DNA of 64,000 nucleotides from Polyangiaceae bacterium (GTDB lineage: Bacteria; Myxococcota_A; Polyangia; Polyangiales; Polyangiaceae): positions 2,418,001 through 2,482,000 of the forward strand of contig JADJRH010000011.1 in the NCBI GenBank assembly GCA_016712345.1. Reading direction: 5' to 3'. Shown in pieces: positions 44,825 to 54,204 of this stretch. Below the pieces are notes generated by a model, which did not search any database, was not told the origin of the DNA, and saw nothing but the letters and a program-made list of their open reading frames with translations. The first letter of the stretch is position 1. Every line of letters starts with the position of its first letter. A program made the translations under genes and the position numbers.

Positions 44825-45721
44825 ATGGACTTGGCGGCCTGGGTCGATGCGTACCTTTCGTACCTGCGTGTGGAGCGCGCGCTGTCGAACAACACGGTGG
44901 AGGCGTACGGTCACGATCTCGCCCGGCTGTGCGAGCACGCGGAAACGGAGCTGGGTCACGTTGCGGAAGTGGGTGCGTTCGACGAGCGGATCGTGTCGAC
45001 TTTTTTGATTCGGCTCGGCGAAGAGGGCATCGGTGCAACGTCTGCCGCGCGATATCTGTCAGCGGTGCGCGGGTTCTCGAAGTTTTTGGTTCGAGAGAGG
45101 GCGCTCGCGCAGGATCCGTGCGCGTTGATCGATCGGCCGCGGGTGGGGCGAAAATTGCCGAAAGTGCTGACGGTGGGCGATGTTGGTGGGCTGGTGGAAG
45201 CGCCGCCGGATACATCGCTGCGCGGGCTTCGCGATCGGGCGATGTTGCATGTGATGTACGCAGCGGGGCTCCGCGTGAGCGAGCTTGTGGGGTTGAAATT
45301 GGGTGAACTCGACCTGAAAAAAGGCGTGGTGATGCCCTTTGGCAAGGGGCAAAAACGCAGGCTTGTTCCACTGGGTGAGCCGGCGCTGGACGCGCTCGAT
45401 GCGTATTTGAAAAAGCGTGCGGAGCATCCGGCGGCGGAGCGAACGCCGATTGTGTTTCTGTCGCCGCGAGGTGGCGCGCTGACGCGGCAGGCGGCGTGGA
45501 AAATGATCACGCGTTACGCGCGTTCGATTGGGATTGCGAAGCCGGCATCCCCTCACAAGCTGCGGCACTCGTTTGCGACGCACTTGCTCGAAGGCGGGGC
45601 CGATCTGCGGAGCGTGCAGACGTTGCTTGGCCACGCGAGCATTGCGACGACTGAAGTGTACACACACGTGGCGGACGATCACGTGAGGTCGGTGTATCGC
45701 AAGGCGCACCCGCGCGCGTGA
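44825..45721 (+). CDS. xerD: Site-specific tyrosine recombinase XerC/XerD
   Basis: A 298-residue integrase of Xer size. The N-terminal SAM-like core-binding domain (YLSYLRVERALSNNTVEAYG) is followed by a catalytic domain with all six key residues: Arg in AAGLRVSELV, Lys in FGKGQKRRLVP, HKLRHSFATHLL (His, Arg), His in LLGHASI and Tyr in TEVYTHV. Xer recombinases resolve chromosome dimers at dif with FtsK. XerC and XerD cannot be separated with certainty by eye; the pattern seems XerD-like. A GTG stands one codon upstream of the chosen ATG. Convergent with the pseudokinase gene after 23 bp. No dif site is evident nearby. Confidence 0.92.
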   Translation: MDLAAWVDAYLSYLRVERALSNNTVEAYGHDLARLCEHAETELGHVAEVGAFDERIVSTFLIRLGEEGIGATSAARYLSAVRGFSKFLVRERALAQDPCALIDRPRVGRKLPKVLTVGDVGGLVEAPPDTSLRGLRDRAMLHVMYAAGLRVSELVGLKLGELDLKKGVVMPFGKGQKRRLVPLGEPALDALDAYLKKRAEHPAAERTPIVFLSPRGGALTRQAAWKMITRYARSIGIAKPASPHKLRHSFATHLLEGGADLRSVQTLLGHASIATTEVYTHVADDHVRSVYRKAHPRA

Positions 45722-45744
45722 CAGCGTGACGATCTGCGCGTTGG

Positions 45745-47538
45745 TTATTTGCAGCCGACGCCGAACTTGCTCTTGCAGGTTTTCTTGGTGCCGGTACCGG
45801 TGCCGGTGGACGTTTTTGTGGATGTGGAGGTGGCCGTTGTGGTGGCGGTCGCTGTGGATTTGGCCTGCGGCTGAAGGGCGAGCGCGATCTTGTGATCGAG
45901 CGGCTTCGTGAGGTCTTTGACCTGCGAAACCTGCGCGGGGCTGCCTTCTTTGGTGAAGGTTACTTTGGCCGATGTGCCATCGACGATTTCAACTTCGATG
46001 GTTTCTTCAAACGGTGTGTACCCTTCTTTGGTCGCGCTGAGCGTGTGTTTGCCGGCACCGACTTTGGCGGGTTTGGTGATTTCTTCGACCGCTTTGCCGT
46101 TGATCTGAACGCTGTCGCAGCCGGGAGCGCACGCGACTTTGATCTCCACTTCAGGCGGTGGTTTGTCGGCGGCGGCGCTGGACGTTGTGGGTGCGGCGGC
46201 GGTTGCGGACGGTGTTTCTGTGGCGGTTTGAGAGGCCGACGGAGTGGGCACTGTGACCGCTGTGGATGTTCCAGCGGCGCCGCTTCCCGACGAGTCACCA
46301 CCGAGGAACATGAACGCGGCTGCGGCGCCGCCCACGAGGAGCAGCGCAGTCACGCCGAGAAAGATCGGGACCATTTTGGAGGTGCGCGCAGCCCGCGGAC
46401 GATCGGCTGCCTGCGGCACCATGGTCATGGCGGCCGCGGGATGGATCTCCGGTGACGAAGGCATGCCCACGCTGGGATTGGATTGCGCCGGCTGCGCCGA
46501 GCCGGGTTGCTGCCAACCACCTTGTTGGCCGGGAGACACCTGCGTGGCGGGAGCCTGGGTGGGCGGAGCCTGCGTTTGCGGGCTGTATGGAGCTGCCTGC
46601 GGAGCGGGCGCCTGCGGCGGTGCAACATCAATGGCCGGGAACGCCATGGTGGCGCCGACCGCAATTTGTTGGTTGGCAGCAGCATCAAACGCAGCCGCCA
46701 ATTCACCCACGGTGCGATAACGCTGGCGCGGATCGACGGCGAGCGCGCGCGAAAACACGGGATCGAGTGCCGCGTTGAGCGGGATACCAATTTCACTTGC
46801 GCGGAGTGATGCGACTGCACGACCGCCGAAAAGCTCTTGCTGCCACGCGTTGAGGTCCGGCGATTGGCCTTGGCATGCGCGCCAAAACGAACGCCCCGTA
46901 AGCGCGAAGAATGCGAGGAGGGCAGCTGAAAAAATGTCTGCCGCGGGCCCGGCTTGCTGGCCTTGCTGAACCTGTTCGGGCGCGAGCCAAGGCGCGCTCT
47001 GGGCGTAACCATCATGCGTTGGGACGGCGATGCGAACGAGGCCGCCACCGAAGTCGGTGAGGCGCGCTTCAAAGTTGGGTGCACCGCCGACGAACACGTT
47101 GGTTGGCTTGATGGCGTGGTGCGAAACCTGCCGAATGTGGGCCGCGTCAAGGCCGCGCGCGAGCGACTTGAGCATGCCCGCGACTTCGGCTGCGGACATG
47201 GGGCGACGCGCAACGAGCTGGGCGATCGACGGCAGCGTGACGAAAGGCGTGGCGCTGAACGGCGCTCCGGTGGAAGGGTCGTAGCCGGCTTCGAGAACGT
47301 GAACAATCACGTCGCCGGGGAGCTGCATTGTTTCGGCGTAGACCCGCTCCATTGCTCCTGTGATGTCGGGGCGTTGCCTCACCGCTGGGTCGTACACCTT
47401 GACGATCGCTTCGCCGCCCGCCGACGAGAGGGCACGGAACGTTGCTGTGGAGCCCGAATGCCCCACAAGGGCTTGCACGCTGAAGTTGTACGTGCGGCCG
47501 TTGAGCACCGTTCCCGGTGCCAGGTGAGGTGCACTCAT
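45745..47538 (-). CDS. Ser/Thr pseudokinase-like protein with membrane helix and PEGA domain
   Basis: A 597-residue kinase-fold protein. The glycine loop is poor (VGHSGSTATF), the Lys is present in AIVKVYD, and DFGGG and LAPEQ are present, but the catalytic loop reads HHAIKPTN where active kinases have HRDLKPxN, so the catalytic Asp is Ala. Phosphotransfer is therefore unlikely. After an Ala/Pro/Gln linker comes a membrane helix (VPIFLGVTALLLVGGAAAAF), a Ser/Thr/Ala stalk and an outer PEGA-type domain (GKHTLSATKEGYTPFEE) with two Cys near CAPGCDSVQI. The Thr/Ser tail ends in FGVGCK. The next lipoprotein gene overlaps by ATGA. Confidence 0.88.
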   Translation of the reverse strand: MSAPHLAPGTVLNGRTYNFSVQALVGHSGSTATFRALSSAGGEAIVKVYDPAVRQRPDITGAMERVYAETMQLPGDVIVHVLEAGYDPSTGAPFSATPFVTLPSIAQLVARRPMSAAEVAGMLKSLARGLDAAHIRQVSHHAIKPTNVFVGGAPNFEARLTDFGGGLVRIAVPTHDGYAQSAPWLAPEQVQQGQQAGPAADIFSAALLAFFALTGRSFWRACQGQSPDLNAWQQELFGGRAVASLRASEIGIPLNAALDPVFSRALAVDPRQRYRTVGELAAAFDAAANQQIAVGATMAFPAIDVAPPQAPAPQAAPYSPQTQAPPTQAPATQVSPGQQGGWQQPGSAQPAQSNPSVGMPSSPEIHPAAAMTMVPQAADRPRAARTSKMVPIFLGVTALLLVGGAAAAFMFLGGDSSGSGAAGTSTAVTVPTPSASQTATETPSATAAAPTTSSAAADKPPPEVEIKVACAPGCDSVQINGKAVEEITKPAKVGAGKHTLSATKEGYTPFEETIEVEIVDGTSAKVTFTKEGSPAQVSQVKDLTKPLDHKIALALQPQAKSTATATTTATSTSTKTSTGTGTGTKKTCKSKFGVGCK

Positions 47539-48182
47539 TTCACGTCGCCCGAAGCCAGGGTTTGGATAGACGGCATGATCTTGGTGCCGTTCTGCTCGTC
47601 GTCTTCGGGCACGAAAGCGACTGCGACGAGGGCTTTGCCATCACCCGGTTGGCTCGCAACCACGAGCAGCGCGCCCTTTTTGGTTCCGCGCGTGACAGGG
47701 TCTTTCAGCTCCCAGACCTGAAGCTTGATCTGTCCAACTTCGATTTTGTCGGAGGGGCTTTTCCAAGTGACTTTGGCTTTGCCGAGCGTGATTCCAAGTT
47801 CGCCGACGAGCACTTCGAGAGCTGTTTGACGCGCGCTTTCGAGCTTCTTGGCGTCTTTGGCGTCGGCCGGCGCTTCGTGACCGGTGAGCGCCATGCACGC
47901 GCCGTCGTTGCTTGCCTGCGCCACGGTTGCTTTTTCGCCTTGGGCGTACATCCAGCCGGGAACGGGCTCGAAGTTCATGCTGATGTTGGCGATGCGAGCT
48001 TTTTTGCCACCTTTCGCTTCGCACTTTTCATCAAGCTTTTCGCACTTGGGCGGAGGGGGCGGCGGCGCCGGGTCGGACGTTGTTGCCGTGTCGACGGTGT
48101 CCACTTTGGGCGGCTTTTTGGGACCGCAGGCCAACACGGTGCTCGCAAGAACGAGGGCGAGATACAAAGGGCGACGGTTCAT
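47535..48182 (-). CDS. Hypothetical lipoprotein, upstream of the pseudokinase gene
   Basis: A 215-residue protein with signal peptide and lipobox LACG (Cys near residue 19), then a Pro-rich linker and a globular part with several Lys-rich strands (ISMNFEPVPGWMYAQGEKAT, KIEVGQIKLQVWELKD). No family is recognised. The stop overlaps the start of the pseudokinase gene (TCAT, ATGA on the coding strand), so the two are made together, and the lipoprotein may contact the pseudokinase's outer PEGA domain. ATG at 48182 is chosen by the signal peptide; the longer frame to 48347 has a non-coding look. Confidence 0.75.
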   Translation of the reverse strand: MNRRPLYLALVLASTVLACGPKKPPKVDTVDTATTSDPAPPPPPPKCEKLDEKCEAKGGKKARIANISMNFEPVPGWMYAQGEKATVAQASNDGACMALTGHEAPADAKDAKKLESARQTALEVLVGELGITLGKAKVTWKSPSDKIEVGQIKLQVWELKDPVTRGTKKGALLVVASQPGDGKALVAVAFVPEDDEQNGTKIMPSIQTLASGDVK

Positions 48183-48374
48183 CGGGGTGAAAGCCTCGCA
48201 GGTGCTTAGGGCCGACCGCAAGTTTCGAGCGCGGCGCAGAACCCCTCGGCGGTCGAGGGGCATCCTAACACGGGGCGCTGGAACTTCCGGCAAGAGTGAT
48301 TTCGATTGCCGACGGACAAAACGCCGCGGCGGTTCATTCGCTTGCATGGGCCGCCCTTTGGCAGCCCCAAAACT

Positions 48375-49391
48375 TCATTTGACCAAGCTGCCAACATCTT
48401 GCTCGACCTGCTCGGCCACCGTGCCGGTGACTTTTCCGTGCACACGGGTTCGTTCGCTCAACACAAAGTACGAAGGCTTTCCGCTGTCCCCGGCTGGGCC
48501 TCGGACGAGTTCGAGATAGCCAAGCGGTCCACCGGCGCCCGAATATTCAACCCGAACGATAACCTCGCGCGCTTCGATGGGTTCAACCGGAAAATCGGTG
48601 GGGCGCAGCCGATCGATTTTGGACATGAAGTTGCCGAGCGTTTCGTCCGCGCTTTCACGCGTGGCTTCGTCGGCCCAAAACCGTTTGCTTTCAAGGCCTC
48701 CGCGAACAATTGTTCGCGTCTTTCCTCCGGCGACAAGTTTGGCCGAGGCGACCTCCAAGTCCTTCCATTCGTGCAGATCGCGCTCCATCAACGCTGAATC
48801 GGCCGTATCGACCTTCGAAAACACTTCACCTTTGATGACGTAAACCTCGCCGTTCGCAGGGTCTCGAACGTAGCGATCACCGCCGCCCGGCGTGGTCCCG
48901 CCGATGAGCAGCCTTTTCTCCGATTCACGGAGCTTCACGAGCAATGTGCCCTCGGGATCGTTCAGTCCGAACTCGGCTTCGCGATCGGCGGGCACCTGCC
49001 CCACAGCGCGAACCGCTTTGAGAGGCGCGAGCAAGTCGAGCAGCTTTTCGATAGGCCCAACCGATACCAAGCCCACAACGGTCTTTTCAGCCGCGGCGGG
49101 TTGATCGGGCGGGCCGGCGTCGGGAGGCGGCGGCTTGGGCAGCGCTTTTTCTTTTTCAACGGTGCCTGTGAAATAGCGTCCGAGGTCGTCTTTTTTGGCC
49201 GACAGGCTCACGCGCTTTTTCTTGCCGTCAAACGTGATGCTCTCCACGTCTTTGGGCTTGGCCTGCCAGATCGTTACGTCGCTTGCGACGAGCGCTTTGG
49301 GTTGTTTGTCACGAGTCCACACGGCAAGCGCCACCGCCGCCGAAACGGCGACGAGCCCCGCGTGCATCAGAAAGCCGTTTTTGCGAATCAT
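48375..49391 (-). CDS. DUF4340-domain protein, last gene of a Gld-type transporter operon
   Basis: A 338-residue protein with one N-terminal membrane helix (LMHAGLVAVSAAVALAVW) and a large beta-rich outer domain of DUF4340 type, for example VESITFDGKKKRVSLSAK, VRAVGQVPADREAEFGL and YVRDPANGEVYVIKGEV. DUF4340 proteins usually accompany GldA-GldF-GldG-like ABC systems and are probably periplasmic partners. ATG is placed by AAGGAGG upstream and overlaps the GldG-like stop (ATGA). The longer frame to 49487 overlaps GldG and is not needed. Confidence 0.88.
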   Translation of the reverse strand: MIRKNGFLMHAGLVAVSAAVALAVWTRDKQPKALVASDVTIWQAKPKDVESITFDGKKKRVSLSAKKDDLGRYFTGTVEKEKALPKPPPPDAGPPDQPAAAEKTVVGLVSVGPIEKLLDLLAPLKAVRAVGQVPADREAEFGLNDPEGTLLVKLRESEKRLLIGGTTPGGGDRYVRDPANGEVYVIKGEVFSKVDTADSALMERDLHEWKDLEVASAKLVAGGKTRTIVRGGLESKRFWADEATRESADETLGNFMSKIDRLRPTDFPVEPIEAREVIVRVEYSGAGGPLGYLELVRGPAGDSGKPSYFVLSERTRVHGKVTGTVAEQVEQDVGSLVK

Positions 49392-51549
49392 GCGGCCCTC
49401 CTTTGAGGTTGCGTACGCCTGCGGCTCGCGATGAAACCCAAGCCCAGCACCGCGAGGGGAACGGCGAAGATCGTCGCGTAAAACCACACGGCCTGCTTCT
49501 GCTTCGAGTGTTCGATCTTCACGTCCTCGTTGGAGGTGATCGCGCCGAGGAAACTCTCATCGCCGCCGAGCCAGCGGATCACGTCGAGCGCCATCAGCCC
49601 GTTTGGCGTGTCGCCCACCGCACCGTCGCTGAGCGCGTCTGCGTCGGCGATGGCAAAGACGCGCATTTCTTTGTCTTTGCCGTCTTTGTCTTTTTCGCCG
49701 GTTGGCTTGGTGATGGCCGCGGCAACGTTGTACCCGTTTCGCTTCTCGGTTTCTTTGTCGAACAGGTAGTTGCCGTTTTGATCGTCGAAGGTTTCGGCGA
49801 GGGCGCGCACCGCGAAGTCGATATTTCCCGCTGCTCCTTCCGCCTTGTCGATGGCCGATGCTCCGCGCAGCACAATGGCTGTGCGCTGCGACATCTTGCT
49901 GAGCGATGACACCGATGCGTGCGACGAAAACCGGTTGGTGAGCAGGATCACGTGGTCCGAGTCGTTGTGGCGCAGCGGGTAAAAGTGGCGCGCATCGTCG
50001 GTGGCGAGGAGCGTTGGCTTCCACGTGAGACCAAACGCCGCGGCCATGGGTGCGAGATCGATTTTCGGCTCGGGATCGAGCGCCAAGATCAAACGACCAC
50101 CTTTCTCGGCGTAACGTTTGAGCGACGCGATCTCCTCGGGCAAAAACGCCTGCGAGGGGCCGAGCACCAACACGATGTGAGCGTCGGCCGGAACTTCGCC
50201 CGCCAGGCCCTGAGCCAGCCCGAGATCTTTGAGAGCGTAATTTTGCGATTCAAACAGGCGCTTGATGTTTTTGGTCGAGCGCCCCTCGGCGGCGGCTGCC
50301 CCCTGCAACTCATTCAATTCACCGTGGCCCACAGTGAAGTACGCAACGCGCTGTGAGCGCATCACTTTGAGAAGTGACTTTTGAAAGTCGGCGTCGAGCG
50401 TCTTGAGCTTGTTTTGCGCGGTTTTCATGTCCGCCCCCACCGTGAGCTGCTCTTTGTTTTCACCGCGCTTGAGCACAATGACGCCGTCACCCACCACTTT
50501 GAGTTCTTTCGCCAACGCCGGAACGAGAAGGCGATCTTGGTACTTGGGTTGAATCTGCGGAGCCGCCTGTGCAAGCTCCGAAAGGTACCCTTTGACCTCG
50601 TCGCCAACATCGTTGAGCTGCGGAAAAACGCTGTCACCTCAATGGGCTCTGACAACGTTTTTGCGAGATTTTTGGTGGATTCACCGGGCCGCGATGTTCG
50701 GTAATACGAGAAGTCGAGCTTTTGATCGGACTCGCCCGCCGCGTACGTAAAGAGCGCAACGTAGGTGGCCGCGAACGCGAGCGTGGCACCGGCGATCGTT
50801 GCCGACCTCACGCGGCGCGCTTCAAAGTGAGCGGCGCGGCGCATGGGAGCGATCGCCATTTCACCGAAGATCAAAGGCGAAACGCACATGGTCAGCGCGG
50901 CCGTCCACCCGATTGTCAACGCACCTGCGAGCCGAGCGCGCGTTTCGGGCTTCATCGACGCAAAGCCGAGCAAGTTGCGACCGGCTTCGGTTGTTGCGAA
51001 ATACAAGCCGATCGCGAGCGCGCCGCCGATCATGAAATAGGTAAGCGTGCGCTCGACCCGAGATCGCTCATCGGACCCGCCGAACGCCGTGCGCGCTCGA
51101 ACCGCCGTTGTTGCAACGATACCAAGCACGCCGAGCGCCGAAAATGCGTACCGGAGCGCGTCTTCCGAGGGCACAACACGCTCGCCCACAAGAAGCAGGA
51201 GCAGCGACAAAAGGTACACCGGCACAAGCCAGGGGCCCGCCGACTCAAGCGCCGATGTCGCTTTGCCCTTGCGAGCGGAAGCGCCCACCGCCCCAGCGGA
51301 TTCGCCGATTTTTTTGGCCTTCGCGGAAGGGTCGCTCGGCTCAGCTTTGCGGTCGCGCGCCTGCGAATCGGGTGCGTCGGTCGCGTTGGCGTCGTCCGCC
51401 GAGTCGCCCTCGCCTTTGCCTCTTTGTTCGCGGGCGAACGGCGTTTCAATGGCGGTTTCGGTGTCGTCGTCGTGACCTTCAGACACCTTGGGTACACCTT
51501 TGGAGGCGGGATCTTTTTTCGATCCGCCGCTCGATCCGTTCAGCGCCAT
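49388..51549 (-). CDS. GldG-like ABC transporter auxiliary membrane protein, frame broken once
   Basis: Two frames form one gene. The upstream part has a charged N-terminus, several helices (LVPVYLLSLLLLLVGERVVP, AATYVALFTYAAGESD) and ends in EPIEVTAFF. The downstream part carries the rest of the outer GldG-type domain (SQRVAYFTVGHGELNELQGA, GRLILALDPEPKIDLAPMA) and a final helix (FYATIFAVPLAVLGLGFIAS). One more T in the five-T run (A-run 50624-50628) restores AFFPQLNDVGDEVKGY, which is the expected continuation. The domain binds sugars or acts as a non-catalytic partner in related systems; the true cargo is unknown. It overlaps GldF by 10 bp. Confidence 0.82.
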
Positions 51550-52265
51550 CGCCGTGCCTCCATTGTCTTGGTGGCCGCGAGCAGGAAAAAGTACGCAATG
51601 CCCACGTAATAAACGACGTTTTCGAGCTTGAGTACACCTGTCATAAACGGTCGCTGTCGTTCATGGTGGAGGGCCATGGATGACAAAAATCCGTTGAGCG
51701 GTGGGTCTGTGATGCGAGCCACCATCCACCACAAAACGAACACGGTGACGAGGGTGGCGCCGATGATCAGCGCCACGATCTGATGCTTGGCGAGCGCCGA
51801 TCCAAACATGCCGATCGCGAGCGCTGCGGCGCCGAGCAAGAGCAAACCGAAATAGCCCACGCCGATGTGGGCCCACGTCACCTTGCCGTTCACCATCACG
51901 AGAAGCGGCATGTGAAGGGTGAGCACCAAGTGAAGCGCCAAGAGCGCGAGCGCCGCGATGAACTTTCCGGCGACGATCTCGCTGTCTTTGATCGGCGCGG
52001 TGTTGAGCAGCACCAACGTTCCGCTCTCACGCTCGCCGGCGATGAGCCGCATTGCAAGCACCACCGCGAGCGCCATGGTGAACCCTGACGCCATGTAAAA
52101 GAAATCGCGCAACACGTCGGCGGAGAGGCGCGCGGTGCTCCCGAGAACGAACGCGTTAAAGTAAATGCCTTCCACAAGAAGGACTGCGGCGAGAACAATA
52201 AAGCCCAAAAAGCTCGACAAAAAAGCCGAAAGTTCACGCCGCGCAATTAAGAGCGCCGAGTTCAT
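51540..52265 (-). CDS. GldF-like ABC transporter permease
   Basis: A 241-residue membrane protein with six hydrophobic helices, starting LIARRELSAFLSSFLGFIVL, with the central RLIAGERESGTLVLLNTAP motif that is typical of ABC-2 permeases of the GldF/NosY type. It overlaps the ATP-binding gene by ATGA and the GldG-like gene at its end, so all are one operon. It should pair with the 52262 ATPase. In Bacteroidetes Gld proteins support gliding, but the same module occurs in many non-gliding bacteria, so gliding is not implied. Confidence 0.9.
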   Translation of the reverse strand: MNSALLIARRELSAFLSSFLGFIVLAAVLLVEGIYFNAFVLGSTARLSADVLRDFFYMASGFTMALAVVLAMRLIAGERESGTLVLLNTAPIKDSEIVAGKFIAALALLALHLVLTLHMPLLVMVNGKVTWAHIGVGYFGLLLLGAAALAIGMFGSALAKHQIVALIIGATLVTVFVLWWMVARITDPPLNGFLSSMALHHERQRPFMTGVLKLENVVYYVGIAYFFLLAATKTMEARRWR

Positions 52266-53284
52266 GTTTTGCCCTTTCCTCCCTTGGGGGCAGAACGTTC
52301 CGCCGCCTGCGGCCGTGCCGAAAGCTCCAGAAACACCGATTCAAGCTCGCGTGCGCTGCGCCGCACTTCAAGCACCGAAACGCCCGCGTGGACCAGCGCG
52401 TGAACCAGCTCCGATCGAACATCTTTGACCGCTGAAACGCGGTATGCCCATGTGCCCGCTTCAGGCGCCGACCGATAGGACCACGCATGGCCGTCGCCGC
52501 CTTGATCCGCATGCCGTTCCACGTGGGAAACCCCTTCAACTGCGGACATTGTTGCTTCCACAAGAACGTCGCCGCCCTTCTCAACAACCGGTTTTACAAC
52601 AACGTCAATCGACGCTTCGGTGAGACCGCGCGTCAGCTCGTTCTCGGTTCCACTCGCCGCGATCCGCCCGTCTTTGATGACCAAGATGCGATCACACGTT
52701 TCGCTGATTTCCGAGAGGATGTGCGACGACAAAACGATTGTGTGTTTCTCTTTCAGGTTCTTCAGGAGATTGCGCATCTCCACGATCTGCACCGGATCGA
52801 GCCCGCTGATGGGTTCATCGAGAACCAACAATTGAGGCTTGTGTACAATTGCCTGAGCAATGCCAACGCGCTGCTTAAAGCCGTGCGACAGCGTTTGGAT
52901 CGGCTCGTTGTGTACGCTTTGAATCTGCGTCAGCTCTTCGGCTTCGGTTGCGGCTTTATCGGCGCCATTGTGTACACCTCGCAGCCGCGCCGCAAAAACA
53001 AGGTAGTCGTGAACGCGCATCTCGTCGTAAAGCGGCGGCCTGTCGGGTAGGTACCCAATGCGCTTTCGCACTTCGTGAGGCTCGTCGACCACATCGCGGC
53101 CGTCGACACGCACGCTGCCCGACGATGGCAACAAGTCGCACGCCAAGATGCGAAGGGTGGTGGTTTTCCCGGCGCCGTTTAGGCCAAGGAGCCCCACAAT
53201 TTCTCCTTTTTCGATGGAGAACGTGAGCGGTCCCACTGCCTTCCGCTCGCCGTAGTATTTATGAAGATCACTGATCTCAATCAC
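52262..53284 (-). CDS. GldA-like ABC transporter ATP-binding protein
   Basis: A 340-residue ATPase with Walker A GLNGAGKTTTLRIL (about residue 34), signature LSHGFKQRVGIAQAI (near 134), Walker B LLVLDEPISGLDP and the His of VLSSHIL. The C-terminal 100 residues form an extra regulatory part (EASIDVVVKPVVEKGGDVLV) as in ABC-2 type exporters. This is the first gene of the transporter operon: ATPase, permease, GldG-like, DUF4340. About 100 bp separate it from the lipoprotein gene upstream on the same strand. Confidence 0.93.
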   Translation of the reverse strand: MIEISDLHKYYGERKAVGPLTFSIEKGEIVGLLGLNGAGKTTTLRILACDLLPSSGSVRVDGRDVVDEPHEVRKRIGYLPDRPPLYDEMRVHDYLVFAARLRGVHNGADKAATEAEELTQIQSVHNEPIQTLSHGFKQRVGIAQAIVHKPQLLVLDEPISGLDPVQIVEMRNLLKNLKEKHTIVLSSHILSEISETCDRILVIKDGRIAASGTENELTRGLTEASIDVVVKPVVEKGGDVLVEATMSAVEGVSHVERHADQGGDGHAWSYRSAPEAGTWAYRVSAVKDVRSELVHALVHAGVSVLEVRRSARELESVFLELSARPQAAERSAPKGGKGKT

Positions 53285-53384
53285 GATTTCACCAAAAGAA
53301 GCGGGAGATCGGCGGCTTTATAACACCGGTTATCGTTTTCCATTCCGCCCCAAAATCAAAAACCGGCGCGGTGGAGCGATGCGT

Positions 53385-54137
53385 CTACGGGCCCGTCGAC
53401 GAAGTGGAGCCTCCCGCGGACGTGGTTGTTGCGCCGCCGGTTCCGGTTGTCGCGCCTGCCGAGCCTGCGGTTCCGCCGGTTCCCGCGGTTCCACCTGTGG
53501 CTCCCGAGCCCGCGGTTCCGCCTGTTCCCGCAGTTCCACCGGTGCCTGCGGTGGCCCCTGTTCCACCGGTCCCTCCGGTTCCCGCGGTGCCACCCGTTCC
53601 CGCGGTGCCACCCGTTCCAGCAGTGCCACCCGTCCCGCCGGTGCCCGCTGTTCCTGAGGTTCCGCCTGTGCCCGTTGAACACGAGGTCTTGGCCGTAAAC
53701 GAAAGGCTCGATTCAACGGGGTTTCCGTTTACCAAGTGGGGTGACCCGTCATCGTTTGAAAGCGAAGCCTTCACCTCCACAACGCCGCTGAGCGGTGCTT
53801 CAGGCGTGGAGAGAAGGTCAACAACTTTGCTTGAACCGGAGTTGTTTGGAACGAACGAATCGCCTTGTTTTACCGACAAAACAACGTACCCACACGGGTC
53901 TGTAAGGCCGCATGTACCCGGCGGCTTGAGCGAAAAATATTTTACCGTCACGCCGATCGGCACGCCCGCTTTTTGGTTCGTCGGCACCTCCACGCAGTCG
54001 CCTTTGAGGCTTGTGACAACGACGGTTGCAGGATTTGTGGACCCTGTTGAACCGCCGCCCGATGTGCCGTCCGACGTTTCACAGCCCGCTGCCAGGGCGA
54101 GGACACAAAGCGATAAGCGCGCAACGCGTGAGTACAT
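53385..54137 (-). CDS. Lipoprotein with Gly-Thr-rich repeat tail
   Basis: A 250-residue lipoprotein with lipobox AAGC near residue 19. Residues about 25-150 form one beta-rich domain (SLKGDCVEVPTNQKAGVPIG and DPCGYVVLSVKQGDSF). The last 95 residues are a low-complexity stretch of GTGGTAG-like units with Ala, Ser and Thr. In most proteins of this type the Gly/Thr linker sits near the lipid anchor; here it is at the C-terminus, so it may be a stalk to something else or a surface coat. The DNA of the tail is a GC-rich imperfect repeat, prone to slippage, so its length may vary. Confidence 0.72.
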   Translation of the reverse strand: MYSRVARLSLCVLALAAGCETSDGTSGGGSTGSTNPATVVVTSLKGDCVEVPTNQKAGVPIGVTVKYFSLKPPGTCGLTDPCGYVVLSVKQGDSFVPNNSGSSKVVDLLSTPEAPLSGVVEVKASLSNDDGSPHLVNGNPVESSLSFTAKTSCSTGTGGTSGTAGTGGTGGTAGTGGTAGTGGTAGTGGTGGTGATAGTGGTAGTGGTAGSGATGGTAGTGGTAGSAGATTGTGGATTTSAGGSTSSTGP

Positions 54138-54204
54138 CTCGGTTGCTTTAACACGTTCAAAGCGCGGTTTGGCGCCGCGCGCACGGCAGCGGTATGGTGG
54201 CCTT

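Noticed and set aside
43114..45306. Long plus-strand open frame of 730 codons
   Set aside because: It lies antisense to the membrane protein and N-formylglutamate amidohydrolase genes, is Gly/Arg-rich without domains, and overlaps xerD. It is a GC-rich shadow.
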